DNA from: Candidatus Fermentibacteraceae bacterium
GTDB taxonomy: Bacteria > Fermentibacterota > Fermentibacteria > Fermentibacterales > JCC-6
Length of the DNA stretch: 11,387 nt
Assembly: GCA_029932015.1 (NCBI GenBank)
Contig: JAOZQW010000045.1
Location: 1 to 11,387 of the forward strand
Direction: 5' to 3'
This document shows, piece after piece, positions 1 to 6,762 of this stretch (positions are counted from its first letter, which is position 1; every line of letters starts with the position of its first letter). Under the pieces are notes generated by a model. That model saw only the letters and a program-made list of their open reading frames with translations. It was not told where the DNA came from and searched no databases. The translations under genes and the position numbers were made by a program.

Positions 1-106
1 AGAAGTTGAAGATAACCCCTCTCAATGCGTATGCAACCCCGGAATCTGCCCGAATCCCCACGAATAGGTGCATCAGACTACTCATATCGGCAGGTTACGG
101 CATTGA

Positions 107-1555
107 TCAGGCGGTCTTCTTATGCATCCGTGCGGATATCTGTCCAATTGCCGGTACACCCAGTGAGACAAGCATGCCCAATGATGCAGCCTGTGGTACC
201 TTCGAGGGTCCCCAGATGAAGAAGAAGGCTATACAGGTCCCGAGCCCCAGTATCGAAGCGGCAGTTGCCCAGGTTCCCTTGGTATGTGAGGAGAGTATCC
301 CCCAGAGGAATGGTCCGAGGAAGACGGATGCCATCGCTCCCCATGATACTGAGAGAATGGTCACGATAACCGCTGGTTTCTGCCATGCAAGAACCATTGA
401 GAGAAGAATGAAGAAAGCACTCGAGAGTCTTCCGAGACTTGTCAGTCTCCCGTCAGTAGCGTTCTTATTAATGAAACCATGGTAGAAATCCTTGGTTAGG
501 GTCGAACTTGATACAAGTACAAGTGATGCAAGTGTCGACATTGAGGCGGAGAGAACGAGAAGAAGTATCACAACGCTGAGCGCTCCCGGGATCACTGTCG
601 TCAGAAGCTCCGGCATGAGGCTGTCGTAATTGGGGCCACCTGCCGCCGTGAAAGCCTGCGGAGCGTTAGAGGGAGTCAGAAAGAGGCGGGTCGTGGCACC
701 CGTGAAGTAAGCCGTAGCCGTTACGAGGAGTGCAAACACAGTAGAAGCTATGGTTCCGATCCGAACAGCTTTTCTGTCACGGATCGCATAGAACTTCATC
801 AGAAGCTGCGGCATGGCGAATGGGGCCACAGATGTCAGGAAGATCAGTGACAGCAGGGGCACAATACCGGGAGGCCCAATGGGACCGGCAAGTTTCGGTT
901 CAATATTCCTCAGTCCGGAGAGGATGTTCGGAATACCGCCACCCTTGCTGATCGTGAACCAGAGGAGAACTATCACACCGACAGTCATTATCATACCGAA
1001 TACAACATCTATCATTGCCATGGACTTGTAGCCGCCCATGACCATGTAGATACCGGTAAATACACCCATGAAGAGAAGTACCCAGGTGTAAGGCAGATTA
1101 AAGGATGTTTCGAACAGATAGCTAAGCCCCATGAATACTGCGGCAGTATATGGAATGAGGAAAACGAAGATAGCTACAGCTGCGTAGCCTTTCAGGAATG
1201 AGCTATCATACCTTGCATCGAGGTACTCTGGGATAGTCTTTACATTCAGCCTGTGGGTAGCCTCACGGATCCTGCTTCCGAGCAGGAGCCAGACCCCAAG
1301 GACACCCAGGATGCTGTTGCCAACTGCGATCCAGAGGGATGACATTCCGAAATTCCAACCCAGTTTACCGGCAAAACCAATAAAAAGAACTGCGCTGAAA
1401 TATGCAGTTCCGTAGGAAAAGGCGGTCATCCATGGACCAACCTTGCCCCCGCCAAGCAGGAAATCATCGAAAGATCTGGTTCTTTTAAGACCGACCACTC
1501 CGATCACAATAACCAGAACAGCGTATGCCCCGACAGCGATGTAGTTCGCCAGCAT
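107..1555 (-). CDS. Sodium:solute symporter (SSS family, PutP-like), substrate unknown
   Basis: 482 residues, the normal size for the SSS family (PF00474), with about 12-13 hydrophobic segments in the LeuT-fold arrangement; an inner-membrane Na+-coupled uptake carrier. Visible family blocks: FDDFLLGGGKVGPWMTAFS (29-47), SSLWIAVGN (72-80), IPEYLDARY (108-116), GGYKSMAMIDVVFG (174-187, in the place of the GGxxAVxxTDxxQ block) and SASMSTLASLVLVSSS (336-351). The last corresponds to the helix supplying Na+ ligands, with Ser340-Thr341 matching the PutP pair. At the position of the E. coli PutP Asp55 there is Tyr53, and at Trp59 there is Val57, so proline is unlikely to be the substrate. The frame is open to GTG 1609, but ATG 1555 starts right at the first membrane helix behind GGGGGAG, so I chose it. 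It lies about 105 nt after batD and may have its own expression. Confidence 0.93.
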   Translation of the reverse strand: MLANYIAVGAYAVLVIVIGVVGLKRTRSFDDFLLGGGKVGPWMTAFSYGTAYFSAVLFIGFAGKLGWNFGMSSLWIAVGNSILGVLGVWLLLGSRIREATHRLNVKTIPEYLDARYDSSFLKGYAAVAIFVFLIPYTAAVFMGLSYLFETSFNLPYTWVLLFMGVFTGIYMVMGGYKSMAMIDVVFGMIMTVGVIVLLWFTISKGGGIPNILSGLRNIEPKLAGPIGPPGIVPLLSLIFLTSVAPFAMPQLLMKFYAIRDRKAVRIGTIASTVFALLVTATAYFTGATTRLFLTPSNAPQAFTAAGGPNYDSLMPELLTTVIPGALSVVILLLVLSASMSTLASLVLVSSSTLTKDFYHGFINKNATDGRLTSLGRLSSAFFILLSMVLAWQKPAVIVTILSVSWGAMASVFLGPFLWGILSSHTKGTWATAASILGLGTCIAFFFIWGPSKVPQAASLGMLVSLGVPAIGQISARMHKKTA

Positions 1556-1597
1556 GCTCTCCCCCGTGGTAACTGTTATTAGTCTGCAAATATCTGT

Positions 1598-1619
1598 GAC
1601 CCGGTTCACATGACCGGTC
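1598..1619 (-). other. Imperfect hairpin between batD and the symporter gene
   Basis: On the minus strand, GACCGGT and ACCGGGTC can pair as a 7-bp stem with a one-base bulge around a 7-nt loop (CATGTGA). It lies about 40 nt after the batD stop and about 40 nt before the symporter start. No U-run follows, so it is not a canonical intrinsic terminator. It could be a weak terminator, an mRNA-stability element or chance. Confidence 0.3.
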
Positions 1620-1660
1620 CCTGAATATAGGATGGGAGCCTTCGGATGGTACCCCGGCTG

Positions 1661-3247
1661 TCAGTCTGGAGTTGTTTGCTCGAGCTCTGTCGAGAGGGTC
1701 TCGAGCAGCTCCATTGTATTCCTCCGAATCAGTTCGAGCTGGTCAACGGAAGCTCCCCTGCCGGAAAGGCTCATCTCGATGTTTTTCCAGAGACGAAGAA
1801 TTCTTCTTGAGAGTATCCTGTCCACTGCCCTGTCATCCATGGCTTCGGCAAGTTCCTCCGATCCCATATAGGAACTTGATCCGACAAGCATCCGAGAAAG
1901 TTCCTTCTCCAGAATCGTGAGAAGTTCTTCAGCATCGGCGGCCTCTTCAATAGAGCGGATAAGTGTCCGCTGAGATTTCTTCTTCATCAGCATGAATATC
2001 ACAACACAAAGAAGTCCGAAGGCACTCAGTATTGGAACGACGACCGAAGCGGTGGATCCTGTCTCAGGAAGTACAGGGTCGCACTGAACAGCGGAGGGCT
2101 GTCTTAGATGGAGTCGGTATTCAGGGATGAAAGACTGCCGATAGGCAAGCATTTCGCGGTCGAACCAGGCAACACTGTCAGGACCCAGCACTACGATACC
2201 AGAATCAGAAGGCGCTATCAGCAGCTGCCATTCAACTGTCTCTCCTGATTCCATCCGTATGCCCTGCTCAATTATACCTGGACCGGATAAGGTGATCGCC
2301 GGTGGGTTGACCAGTGATAGCGCACCGGGACCAAAGGCCCTCAGGAGAAGACTCCTCTCCCCTGTCTGGCTGTATCCGCGGGTATTTTCAGTGAGGGTGA
2401 AGCTGATACTGTCAGCAACTCCTGCAAAATTGTCCGGCATCCCGAAGTCTGGAAAAGGATAGATCGGGATCCAACCGTCAGATGGGGTCATATTGTAGTC
2501 AGCCTCATGGAGCCCAGAACGGATAGAGGCAATACCGCTCACTACTGGAAGGCTGAGTGTACATGCAAACGCCGGTGTCACCTCCAACCGTAGAATGAGC
2601 GAGCGCATGATATTCCCGGAGTACTTCCTCCATTCCAGCTGAGGTGGTGAATCAACCAGTCGCGAAGCAGCGAACTCAGATCCTGCAATACTCGTTTGGA
2701 TCCGCTGGACACTTCTGCTCTCCGTACAGGCATAATAATCTACATAGAATTTTGATCCGGGATAGATATGCTCCTCTGGATCAGCCATTACTGCCTCGAT
2801 CCAGATCAGATCTCCCTCTCTTGCTCGACCGAGTGGTCTCCCCCCTCCTACTGCAGGATCGAAACGGGACTGAAGCACAGCACCACTCGCTGTCACGTTA
2901 AGAGATGGCAGTTCAAGCAGACCCATCCCTGCGGAGGTCACTGAGAACGGACCAATCTCGAATTCTCCCGGAGAGACAGCAATGAAGGATAGGGTGATCA
3001 CTACTTCCGAGGATATTGCAGTTCCCTGTGGTGTGGTGATACTGCTGAAGGATTGAGCCGTGCTGCTTCCGAAGTACTGAAGGCCGCTTGAGAATGAGGG
3101 CACGCATGAGGCAGATCTGACATCGGTACCGCTTAACATCAGTTCGACATTGAATATCTCACCAACAGCTACATGCTCGGGACAGGATACACTGGCCTGC
3201 GGAACAGCAGAGACAAGTGCAAAGATCATCCCCAGAACGGTTACCAT
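1661..3247 (-). CDS. batD: BatD-like membrane protein (oxygen-tolerance family)
   Basis: 528 residues. A signal peptide at about 1-18 is followed by a long beta-rich ectodomain (about 19-395). Its first part has the BatD pattern: GEIFNVELMLSG, a FGSSTAQSFSSI segment, then VVITLSFIAVSPGEFEIGPFSV (81-102), that is, the 'overall strand, G-x-F-x-I-G-P' block of Ig-like repeats. One membrane helix (402-421) is followed by KKK and a cytosolic helical tail (422-528). BatD members are predicted periplasmic adaptors of the Bat complex; mechanism unknown. The start ATG 3247 overlaps the batC TGG-TAA end. An LPETG pentapeptide lies just before the membrane helix (393-397), probably by chance (see findings). 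No batE gene follows, and this appears to be the last gene of the cluster. Confidence 0.85.
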   Translation of the reverse strand: MVTVLGMIFALVSAVPQASVSCPEHVAVGEIFNVELMLSGTDVRSASCVPSFSSGLQYFGSSTAQSFSSITTPQGTAISSEVVITLSFIAVSPGEFEIGPFSVTSAGMGLLELPSLNVTASGAVLQSRFDPAVGGGRPLGRAREGDLIWIEAVMADPEEHIYPGSKFYVDYYACTESRSVQRIQTSIAGSEFAASRLVDSPPQLEWRKYSGNIMRSLILRLEVTPAFACTLSLPVVSGIASIRSGLHEADYNMTPSDGWIPIYPFPDFGMPDNFAGVADSISFTLTENTRGYSQTGERSLLLRAFGPGALSLVNPPAITLSGPGIIEQGIRMESGETVEWQLLIAPSDSGIVVLGPDSVAWFDREMLAYRQSFIPEYRLHLRQPSAVQCDPVLPETGSTASVVVPILSAFGLLCVVIFMLMKKKSQRTLIRSIEEAADAEELLTILEKELSRMLVGSSSYMGSEELAEAMDDRAVDRILSRRILRLWKNIEMSLSGRGASVDQLELIRRNTMELLETLSTELEQTTPD

Positions 3248-3981
3248 ATCGGTGCACCCCCCGGGGCGTACTCCTTCGCACCACTTGAATCCTCCGGCTG
3301 AACATCATCAACAAGATCCAGGATCGCCTGCGCCTGCTCTGGAGTCAGTTCATCGACTGACGGGGGAGGTTGAGGAGTATTATCCTGTTCGTCCTGCTGG
3401 TCCTGTTCGTCCTGCTGGTCCTGCTGGTCCTGCTGGTCCTGTTCGTCCTGCTGGTCCTGTTCATCCTGCTGGTCCTGTTCGTTCTGCTGATCCTGTTCAT
3501 CCTGCTGGTCCTGTTCGTTCTGCTGATCCTGCTCGTCTTCTGGTGGATCATGCATATCGAGCCAGTTGAGTCCCGCTTCCAAGGCAGTTCTCTCGCAATC
3601 AATCGAGATACCGTCAGATATGCCACCGGCAAGAACCCTTACAGCATCCTCTACACCGCTGTAATCCTCTGCATCAATAGAAGCTCCAAGAGCAGCCACG
3701 GAACGAGCCGCCTGAAGAGTGTCAGGACCTATATCGGAAAGGGGATTGGTGAGAACTGTACTGGCGATCTCAGCTGAATCAGCTGCGAACAGTGCTGCTG
3801 CCAGATTGTATGCAATACGTCCATCATCCGGCATTCTCTCTGCAAGTTCTCCCAGGGCGGCCGCAGCCTGGAGATATTCTCCTGCACTGAAAAGTTCAGC
3901 GGCCAGGAGTGAGAGATCCAGCGGGGGAAGAACCGGAGATGACTGCGCCGGCAGGAGGATCAGGAGAAGAAGAAGCGTCAT
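3241..3981 (-). CDS. batC: BatC-like secreted TPR protein with Asp/Glu/Gln tandem repeat
   Basis: 246 residues. Residues 1-14 are very hydrophobic and look like a signal peptide. Residues 22-80 contain TPR-like helix pairs (ELFSAGEYLQAAAALGELAERMPDDGRIAYNLAAALF). Residues 149-199 are 17 back-to-back triplets of [D/N]-[E/Q]-Q carrying 23 acidic and no basic residues. After a proline-rich linker comes a short helix, DELTPEQAQAILDLVDDVQ, which resembles the LTPEQAxxLL motif at the end of other BatC-like and TPR-vWA proteins (recalled, not searched). Q/D-rich stretches before this motif are common in BatC, so the layout fits, but the regularity here is striking. It is probably periplasmic, working with BatA and BatB. 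ATG 3981 overlaps the batB stop (ATGA). The stop overlaps the start of batD. Confidence 0.85.
   Translation of the reverse strand: MTLLLLLILLPAQSSPVLPPLDLSLLAAELFSAGEYLQAAAALGELAERMPDDGRIAYNLAAALFAADSAEIASTVLTNPLSDIGPDTLQAARSVAALGASIDAEDYSGVEDAVRVLAGGISDGISIDCERTALEAGLNWLDMHDPPEDEQDQQNEQDQQDEQDQQNEQDQQDEQDQQDEQDQQDQQDQQDEQDQQDEQDNTPQPPPSVDELTPEQAQAILDLVDDVQPEDSSGAKEYAPGGAPIW
3385..3537 (-). repeat. 17-unit 9-bp in-frame tandem repeat within batC
   Basis: Seventeen consecutive 9-bp units, each encoding [D/N]-[E/Q]-Q; on the coding strand they are variants of GACCAGCAG and GACGAACAG. Gln is always CAG. DEQ/NEQ and DQQ units mostly alternate, apart from three DQQ in a row. Nested inside is a perfect 36-bp tandem duplication (3457-3492 and 3493-3528). 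Near-identity at the DNA level, including third positions, points to recent slippage or unequal exchange. Gain or loss of units keeps the frame, so only tail length would change. Confidence 0.97.
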
Positions 3982-4961
3982 ATTCCACGCCTCTCCAGTA
4001 TCACGGCGGTGCAGAAGAGAATTAGAGCAGCACCCAGGAACAGCTGGAACCTTCTGGCGGATGTAGATCCACCGGCAGCCAACTCGGAATTCTCTTTGCT
4101 TAAATGATCAAGATAGGATCGTATCACCCCAGCGATGTCCCCGGTGCCGTCCAGGCTCATGTAGGCACCTCCTGTTGCTTCGGCCAGCTCGATAAGTGTG
4201 CTCTCATCGAGTGACGTTCGAACAGTATCACGCCCATCCAGCAGGACTCCGCCCTGCATGGTCGGGACTGGAACTTCCAGAGGACCACCAATACCGATAG
4301 TTACAAGTCTCATATTTTTTATCAAGGCTACTTCTGCTGCACTCGCAACGGAATAATCGTGGAATCCACCGTCGCTGAAAATGACTCCCAGTCTTGCTTC
4401 AAGATCCATCTCAGGAAGAGCTGATACCATAACTGCGGTCAGGTCCTCAAGTTTTGTGCCAGGAACGACATCCGTAACGTCCCAGGGATTTTCCGGAAGG
4501 TGACTCGAAAGAAACTCCCTGTCCAGGGTTATCGGTACTGCCAGTCTGGGACTTCCCGAGAATATTACGAGCGCTATCCTGACATCATCCAGCTCCGCTG
4601 CCAGTCTGCGTATCTCTGTTGAGGCTCTCGATAACCTCGAAGGCATCTCATCGTGAGAAGCCATTGAGCGTGAGACATCGAGTGCGATCACAAGATTACG
4701 TCCACCGGTTGAAATAACCGCACCGGTCCTGCCCCAGGCTGGACCAGCCAGGGCAATGACAGCGAGGGTCAGTCCGGCAGTCCAGAGGGTTCTGGAGATG
4801 ATCCTGGCAGGTGGCGGCTGGATATTGACCCTATCCCAGAGGACCGGACGGACGAATGTCCGAAGACTCTTCATTTCCATCTCACGCCACCTGGATCTGA
4901 GCCACCAGTGAAGCGGCACGATGAGCAGCAGGAGAAGGAGAAATGGTCTCTCGAATACCAT
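3978..4961 (-). CDS. batB: BatB-like membrane vWA protein
   Basis: 327 residues from ATG 4961. A helix at 3-21 is followed by the basic stretch RSRWREMEMKSLR, a second helix at about 58-72 ending in LAGPAWG, a vWA domain at about 90-290 and a C-terminal helix at 304-321. The MIDAS motif is complete: DVSRSM (95-100), Thr169 in VVPGTKLEDL and Asp197 in FSDGG. DVSRSM followed closely by MPSRL is typical of BatB. Predicted topology puts the vWA domain on the outer face of the inner membrane, like its BatA neighbour, and the pair probably associate. The frame is open for ten more codons to ATG 4991, but that start has no ribosome-binding site and would overlap batA. ATG 4961 has GGGAG just upstream and forms a TGATG junction. 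The stop forms an ATGA overlap with the next gene. Confidence 0.9.
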   Translation of the reverse strand: MVFERPFLLLLLLIVPLHWWLRSRWREMEMKSLRTFVRPVLWDRVNIQPPPARIISRTLWTAGLTLAVIALAGPAWGRTGAVISTGGRNLVIALDVSRSMASHDEMPSRLSRASTEIRRLAAELDDVRIALVIFSGSPRLAVPITLDREFLSSHLPENPWDVTDVVPGTKLEDLTAVMVSALPEMDLEARLGVIFSDGGFHDYSVASAAEVALIKNMRLVTIGIGGPLEVPVPTMQGGVLLDGRDTVRTSLDESTLIELAEATGGAYMSLDGTGDIAGVIRSYLDHLSKENSELAAGGSTSARRFQLFLGAALILFCTAVILERRGI

Positions 4962-5896
4962 CAGTCTCCCACCACCTTGAATATCCGCCATTTCAACAGC
5001 AGGGAAAGTGCAAGAAGTACAAGTCCCCAGACGAGATATGAGAAATAGGAATCTCTGTAGATGAAGAGGCCGTCCGCTGGAAGGGCCGATCTCTCGAGAG
5101 AGTCAATAGCGGCATACACCTGATTGAGCTCCTGGCCGGATTCGACATTGAAGAGTCTTCCCCCATTGATCACAGCGATATTTGACAAGGTCTCTCTATC
5201 CACGCCCCAGCCAGTCACTGATGAGGATGTTCCTATTGCGATGGTGTATACCCTCAAACTGTCACCATGAAGCACATTGACCGCTTCGGCGACTGTTACA
5301 GGATCAACAAGTCCAGATGTATCCTCCCCATCTGAGATGAGTACAATGACCCTCCTTGCAGTCCTTGAGAACTCAAAACCTCTGGCTGCGACAGCGAGAC
5401 CGGATCCAATTGCAGTTCCCTCAGTGAGACCTCCCCGCTCCGCATCCCGGATGAATCTGCCAAGGGTCTCATGATCAAATGTCGGCGGGCAGACTGTTCT
5501 TGGTTCAGCGGCATAAATGACAAGACCGATCCTGTCATTGGGTCTACCCTCGATGAATATCATGGCAGCCTCTTTTGCTGCCTGGAGGCGATCGGGATAG
5601 TAATCATCCTGCAGCATACTTCCAGAGACATCCAGTGTGATCACGATATCAAGTCCCTCACCGGCTTCGGGAAGCCGCTCAAATCCGTGCTGGGGCCGCG
5701 CCAGGGCGATGAAAAGCAGTGCAATTGAAAACCACATGAGCAGGGAAGTCAGTCTCCCTCCCCCACCGGATACCTCTCTTGATGCGAATTCGAAGGGGCC
5801 TGTATACGTCTGTGCTCTTCTGATCCGCTTTCGTGAAAGCAGCCAGGTCAGCAGTACTGCCGCAGGGAATCCGAGGAGAACTGAAAACAGTTCCAT
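4961..5896 (-). CDS. batA: BatA-like membrane vWA protein
   Basis: 311 residues from ATG 5896. Order: membrane helix at 2-20, basic loop SRKRIRR, second helix at about 50-66 ending in LARPQ, vWA domain at about 85-270, and third helix at 284-302. This is the standard BatA plan (aerotolerance regulator N-terminal region plus vWA). The metal-ion-dependent adhesion site is complete: DVSGSM (89-94), the Thr of LTEGTAIG (about 161) and the Asp of LISDGED (about 189). Basic loops flanking the helices place the vWA domain outside the inner membrane. A GTG at 5914 extends the frame by six codons, but only ATG 5896 has a well-spaced AGGTGA, which overlaps the upstream stop. Bat proteins support oxygen or stress tolerance in Bacteroides; in other bacteria the phenotype varies. 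The stop overlaps the batB start. Confidence 0.92.
   Translation of the reverse strand: MELFSVLLGFPAAVLLTWLLSRKRIRRAQTYTGPFEFASREVSGGGGRLTSLLMWFSIALLFIALARPQHGFERLPEAGEGLDIVITLDVSGSMLQDDYYPDRLQAAKEAAMIFIEGRPNDRIGLVIYAAEPRTVCPPTFDHETLGRFIRDAERGGLTEGTAIGSGLAVAARGFEFSRTARRVIVLISDGEDTSGLVDPVTVAEAVNVLHGDSLRVYTIAIGTSSSVTGWGVDRETLSNIAVINGGRLFNVESGQELNQVYAAIDSLERSALPADGLFIYRDSYFSYLVWGLVLLALSLLLKWRIFKVVGD
4966..4970 (-). promoter_or_regulatory. Ribosome-binding site deciding the batB start
   Basis: GGGAG, within a longer G-rich stretch (GGTGGTGGGAG), lies 4 nt before ATG 4961. The upstream in-frame ATG at 4991 has no such element, so the shorter start with the TGATG junction is favoured. Confidence 0.5.
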
Positions 5897-5901
5897 CCTG
5901 T

Positions 5902-5907
5902 TCACCT
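5902..5907 (-). promoter_or_regulatory. Ribosome-binding site deciding the batA start
   Basis: AGGTGA lies 5 nt before ATG 5896 and includes the TGA stop of the upstream gene. The alternative GTG at 5914 has AAGGGA directly abutting it with no spacer, so the ATG is favoured. Stop codon and ribosome-binding site sharing bases is typical of translational coupling. Confidence 0.55.
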
Positions 5908-6762
5908 GTGCCACTCCCTTCTAATGGAAGCAAGCATCAAAGTGTACTTCCTTGCTCTCTCTCGAGAGCCTCCCCAGTTCGCATACCTCTGGAGCGTGAT
6001 CTCCCTTGTAAGATCATCTGAGGTCTCTGAAAACTCGCTCCCCCCCTTCTCAGCGGCCATCCTTCTCTGGAGCTGATGCCAGGTCAGTGCCGGGTTCGAG
6101 ATGTTGAATCGGACAGATACAGTGGCCCTCAGAAGCCTGTCGACTTCCCTGTAGTAATCCAGCCAGTCACCTTCAGCAAATGCTGGAATATTCAGAAGGG
6201 CCATGGCCTCTTCCTCTGGCGATATTCCGCTCTTCAGTGCGCTGATATCATCTCTGGAAGCGGCATCCCTGTTTCTGCGGCGTCTAATGTAAAGGAGGAT
6301 CATTGTGATTATGAGAACAGCTGCAGACAGCAGTGAGACCGGGAGAATCCATCGTGGTCCAGGGGGTGGTCCCCACTCGAGCCAGAATTTATGCATATGC
6401 AGGTGGTCTCCGGCGAAACCGGCTGGGATGTCAACCGTCAGCGGAGCTGGGAAGGGTTTGAGCGCATATGTGGAATCCGGCATCGTCCTGCTGACGATTA
6501 CTGCTGGAGGCTGCACCTCCATCACAAGCGTATCGCGGTAAGCGATGATTACAGGCAGAGGCAGAGTGTCCAGACAGAGCGGGATCAGGGTGATCCGTCC
6601 TTCATCCTGACCGAGAAGATTCCAGAATACACCTGGTTCCTCGATCGGTTCAGTCTCCCAGCCCGGGGGAATGGGGTACTCAATGGTGAGAGGCATACCC
6701 AGCTCAGCGATGATCGCTGCAGGCTGTCCTTGCAGGAGAATGAGGAGAAGAGCCAGAAACAT
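5902..6762 (-). CDS. Single-pass membrane protein of the Bat operon, DUF4381-like layout
   Basis: 286 residues. A hydrophobic N-terminus (1-18) looks like a signal peptide. Residues 20-115 are beta-rich and proline-rich, with a QPPAVIVSRTMPD segment. Residues 138-160 form one membrane helix followed by RRRR, so the tail is cytosolic. The tail contains WLDYYREVDRLLRATVSVRF (200-219) and then a TWHQLQRRM helix, resembling the YYxxLxxxLRxYLxxRF...T..EL pattern found in proteins between DUF58 and BatA in other Bat clusters and in DUF4381 (PF14316). That similarity is from memory and not tested. A GGAGG 8 nt before ATG 6762 supports the start. Position and topology suggest a bridge between the cytosolic MoxR/DUF58 pair and the periplasmic Bat proteins. 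Function is unproven. Confidence 0.85.
   Translation of the reverse strand: MFLALLLILLQGQPAAIIAELGMPLTIEYPIPPGWETEPIEEPGVFWNLLGQDEGRITLIPLCLDTLPLPVIIAYRDTLVMEVQPPAVIVSRTMPDSTYALKPFPAPLTVDIPAGFAGDHLHMHKFWLEWGPPPGPRWILPVSLLSAAVLIITMILLYIRRRRNRDAASRDDISALKSGISPEEEAMALLNIPAFAEGDWLDYYREVDRLLRATVSVRFNISNPALTWHQLQRRMAAEKGGSEFSETSDDLTREITLQRYANWGGSRERARKYTLMLASIRREWHR

Noticed and set aside
30..75. Possible inverted repeat ATGCAACC / GGTGCAT after the symporter
   Set aside because: The stem needs a bulge and a loop of about 30 nt, with no U-run; too weak to call a terminator.
1..85. Short open minus-strand frame starting ATG at 85 and running off the left edge (28 codons)
   Set aside because: No Shine-Dalgarno sequence, no signal peptide and no recognisable start to a domain. 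It could be the beginning of the next gene, but the window does not support it.
6..485. Plus-strand 159-codon frame at the left edge
   Set aside because: Mostly antisense to the symporter C-terminus, with no recognisable motifs.
1556..1609. 18-codon N-terminal extension of the symporter to GTG 1609
   Set aside because: The extension is not hydrophobic, lies within the hairpin region and lacks a good ribosome-binding site; ATG 1555 sits at the first membrane helix behind GGGGGAG.
3150..3569. Plus-strand frame with PAGPVRPAGP-type collagen-like repeat
   Set aside because: Another antisense reading of the same tandem repeat, overlapping batC and batD, which have strong family and operon support.
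3370..3777. Plus-strand reading frame with a long Leu/Val/Phe run resembling membrane segments
   Set aside because: It is the antisense of the batC CAG/GAC repeat; the hydrophobic run results from reading CTG/GTC/TTC codons on the opposite strand. No ribosome-binding site or family match.
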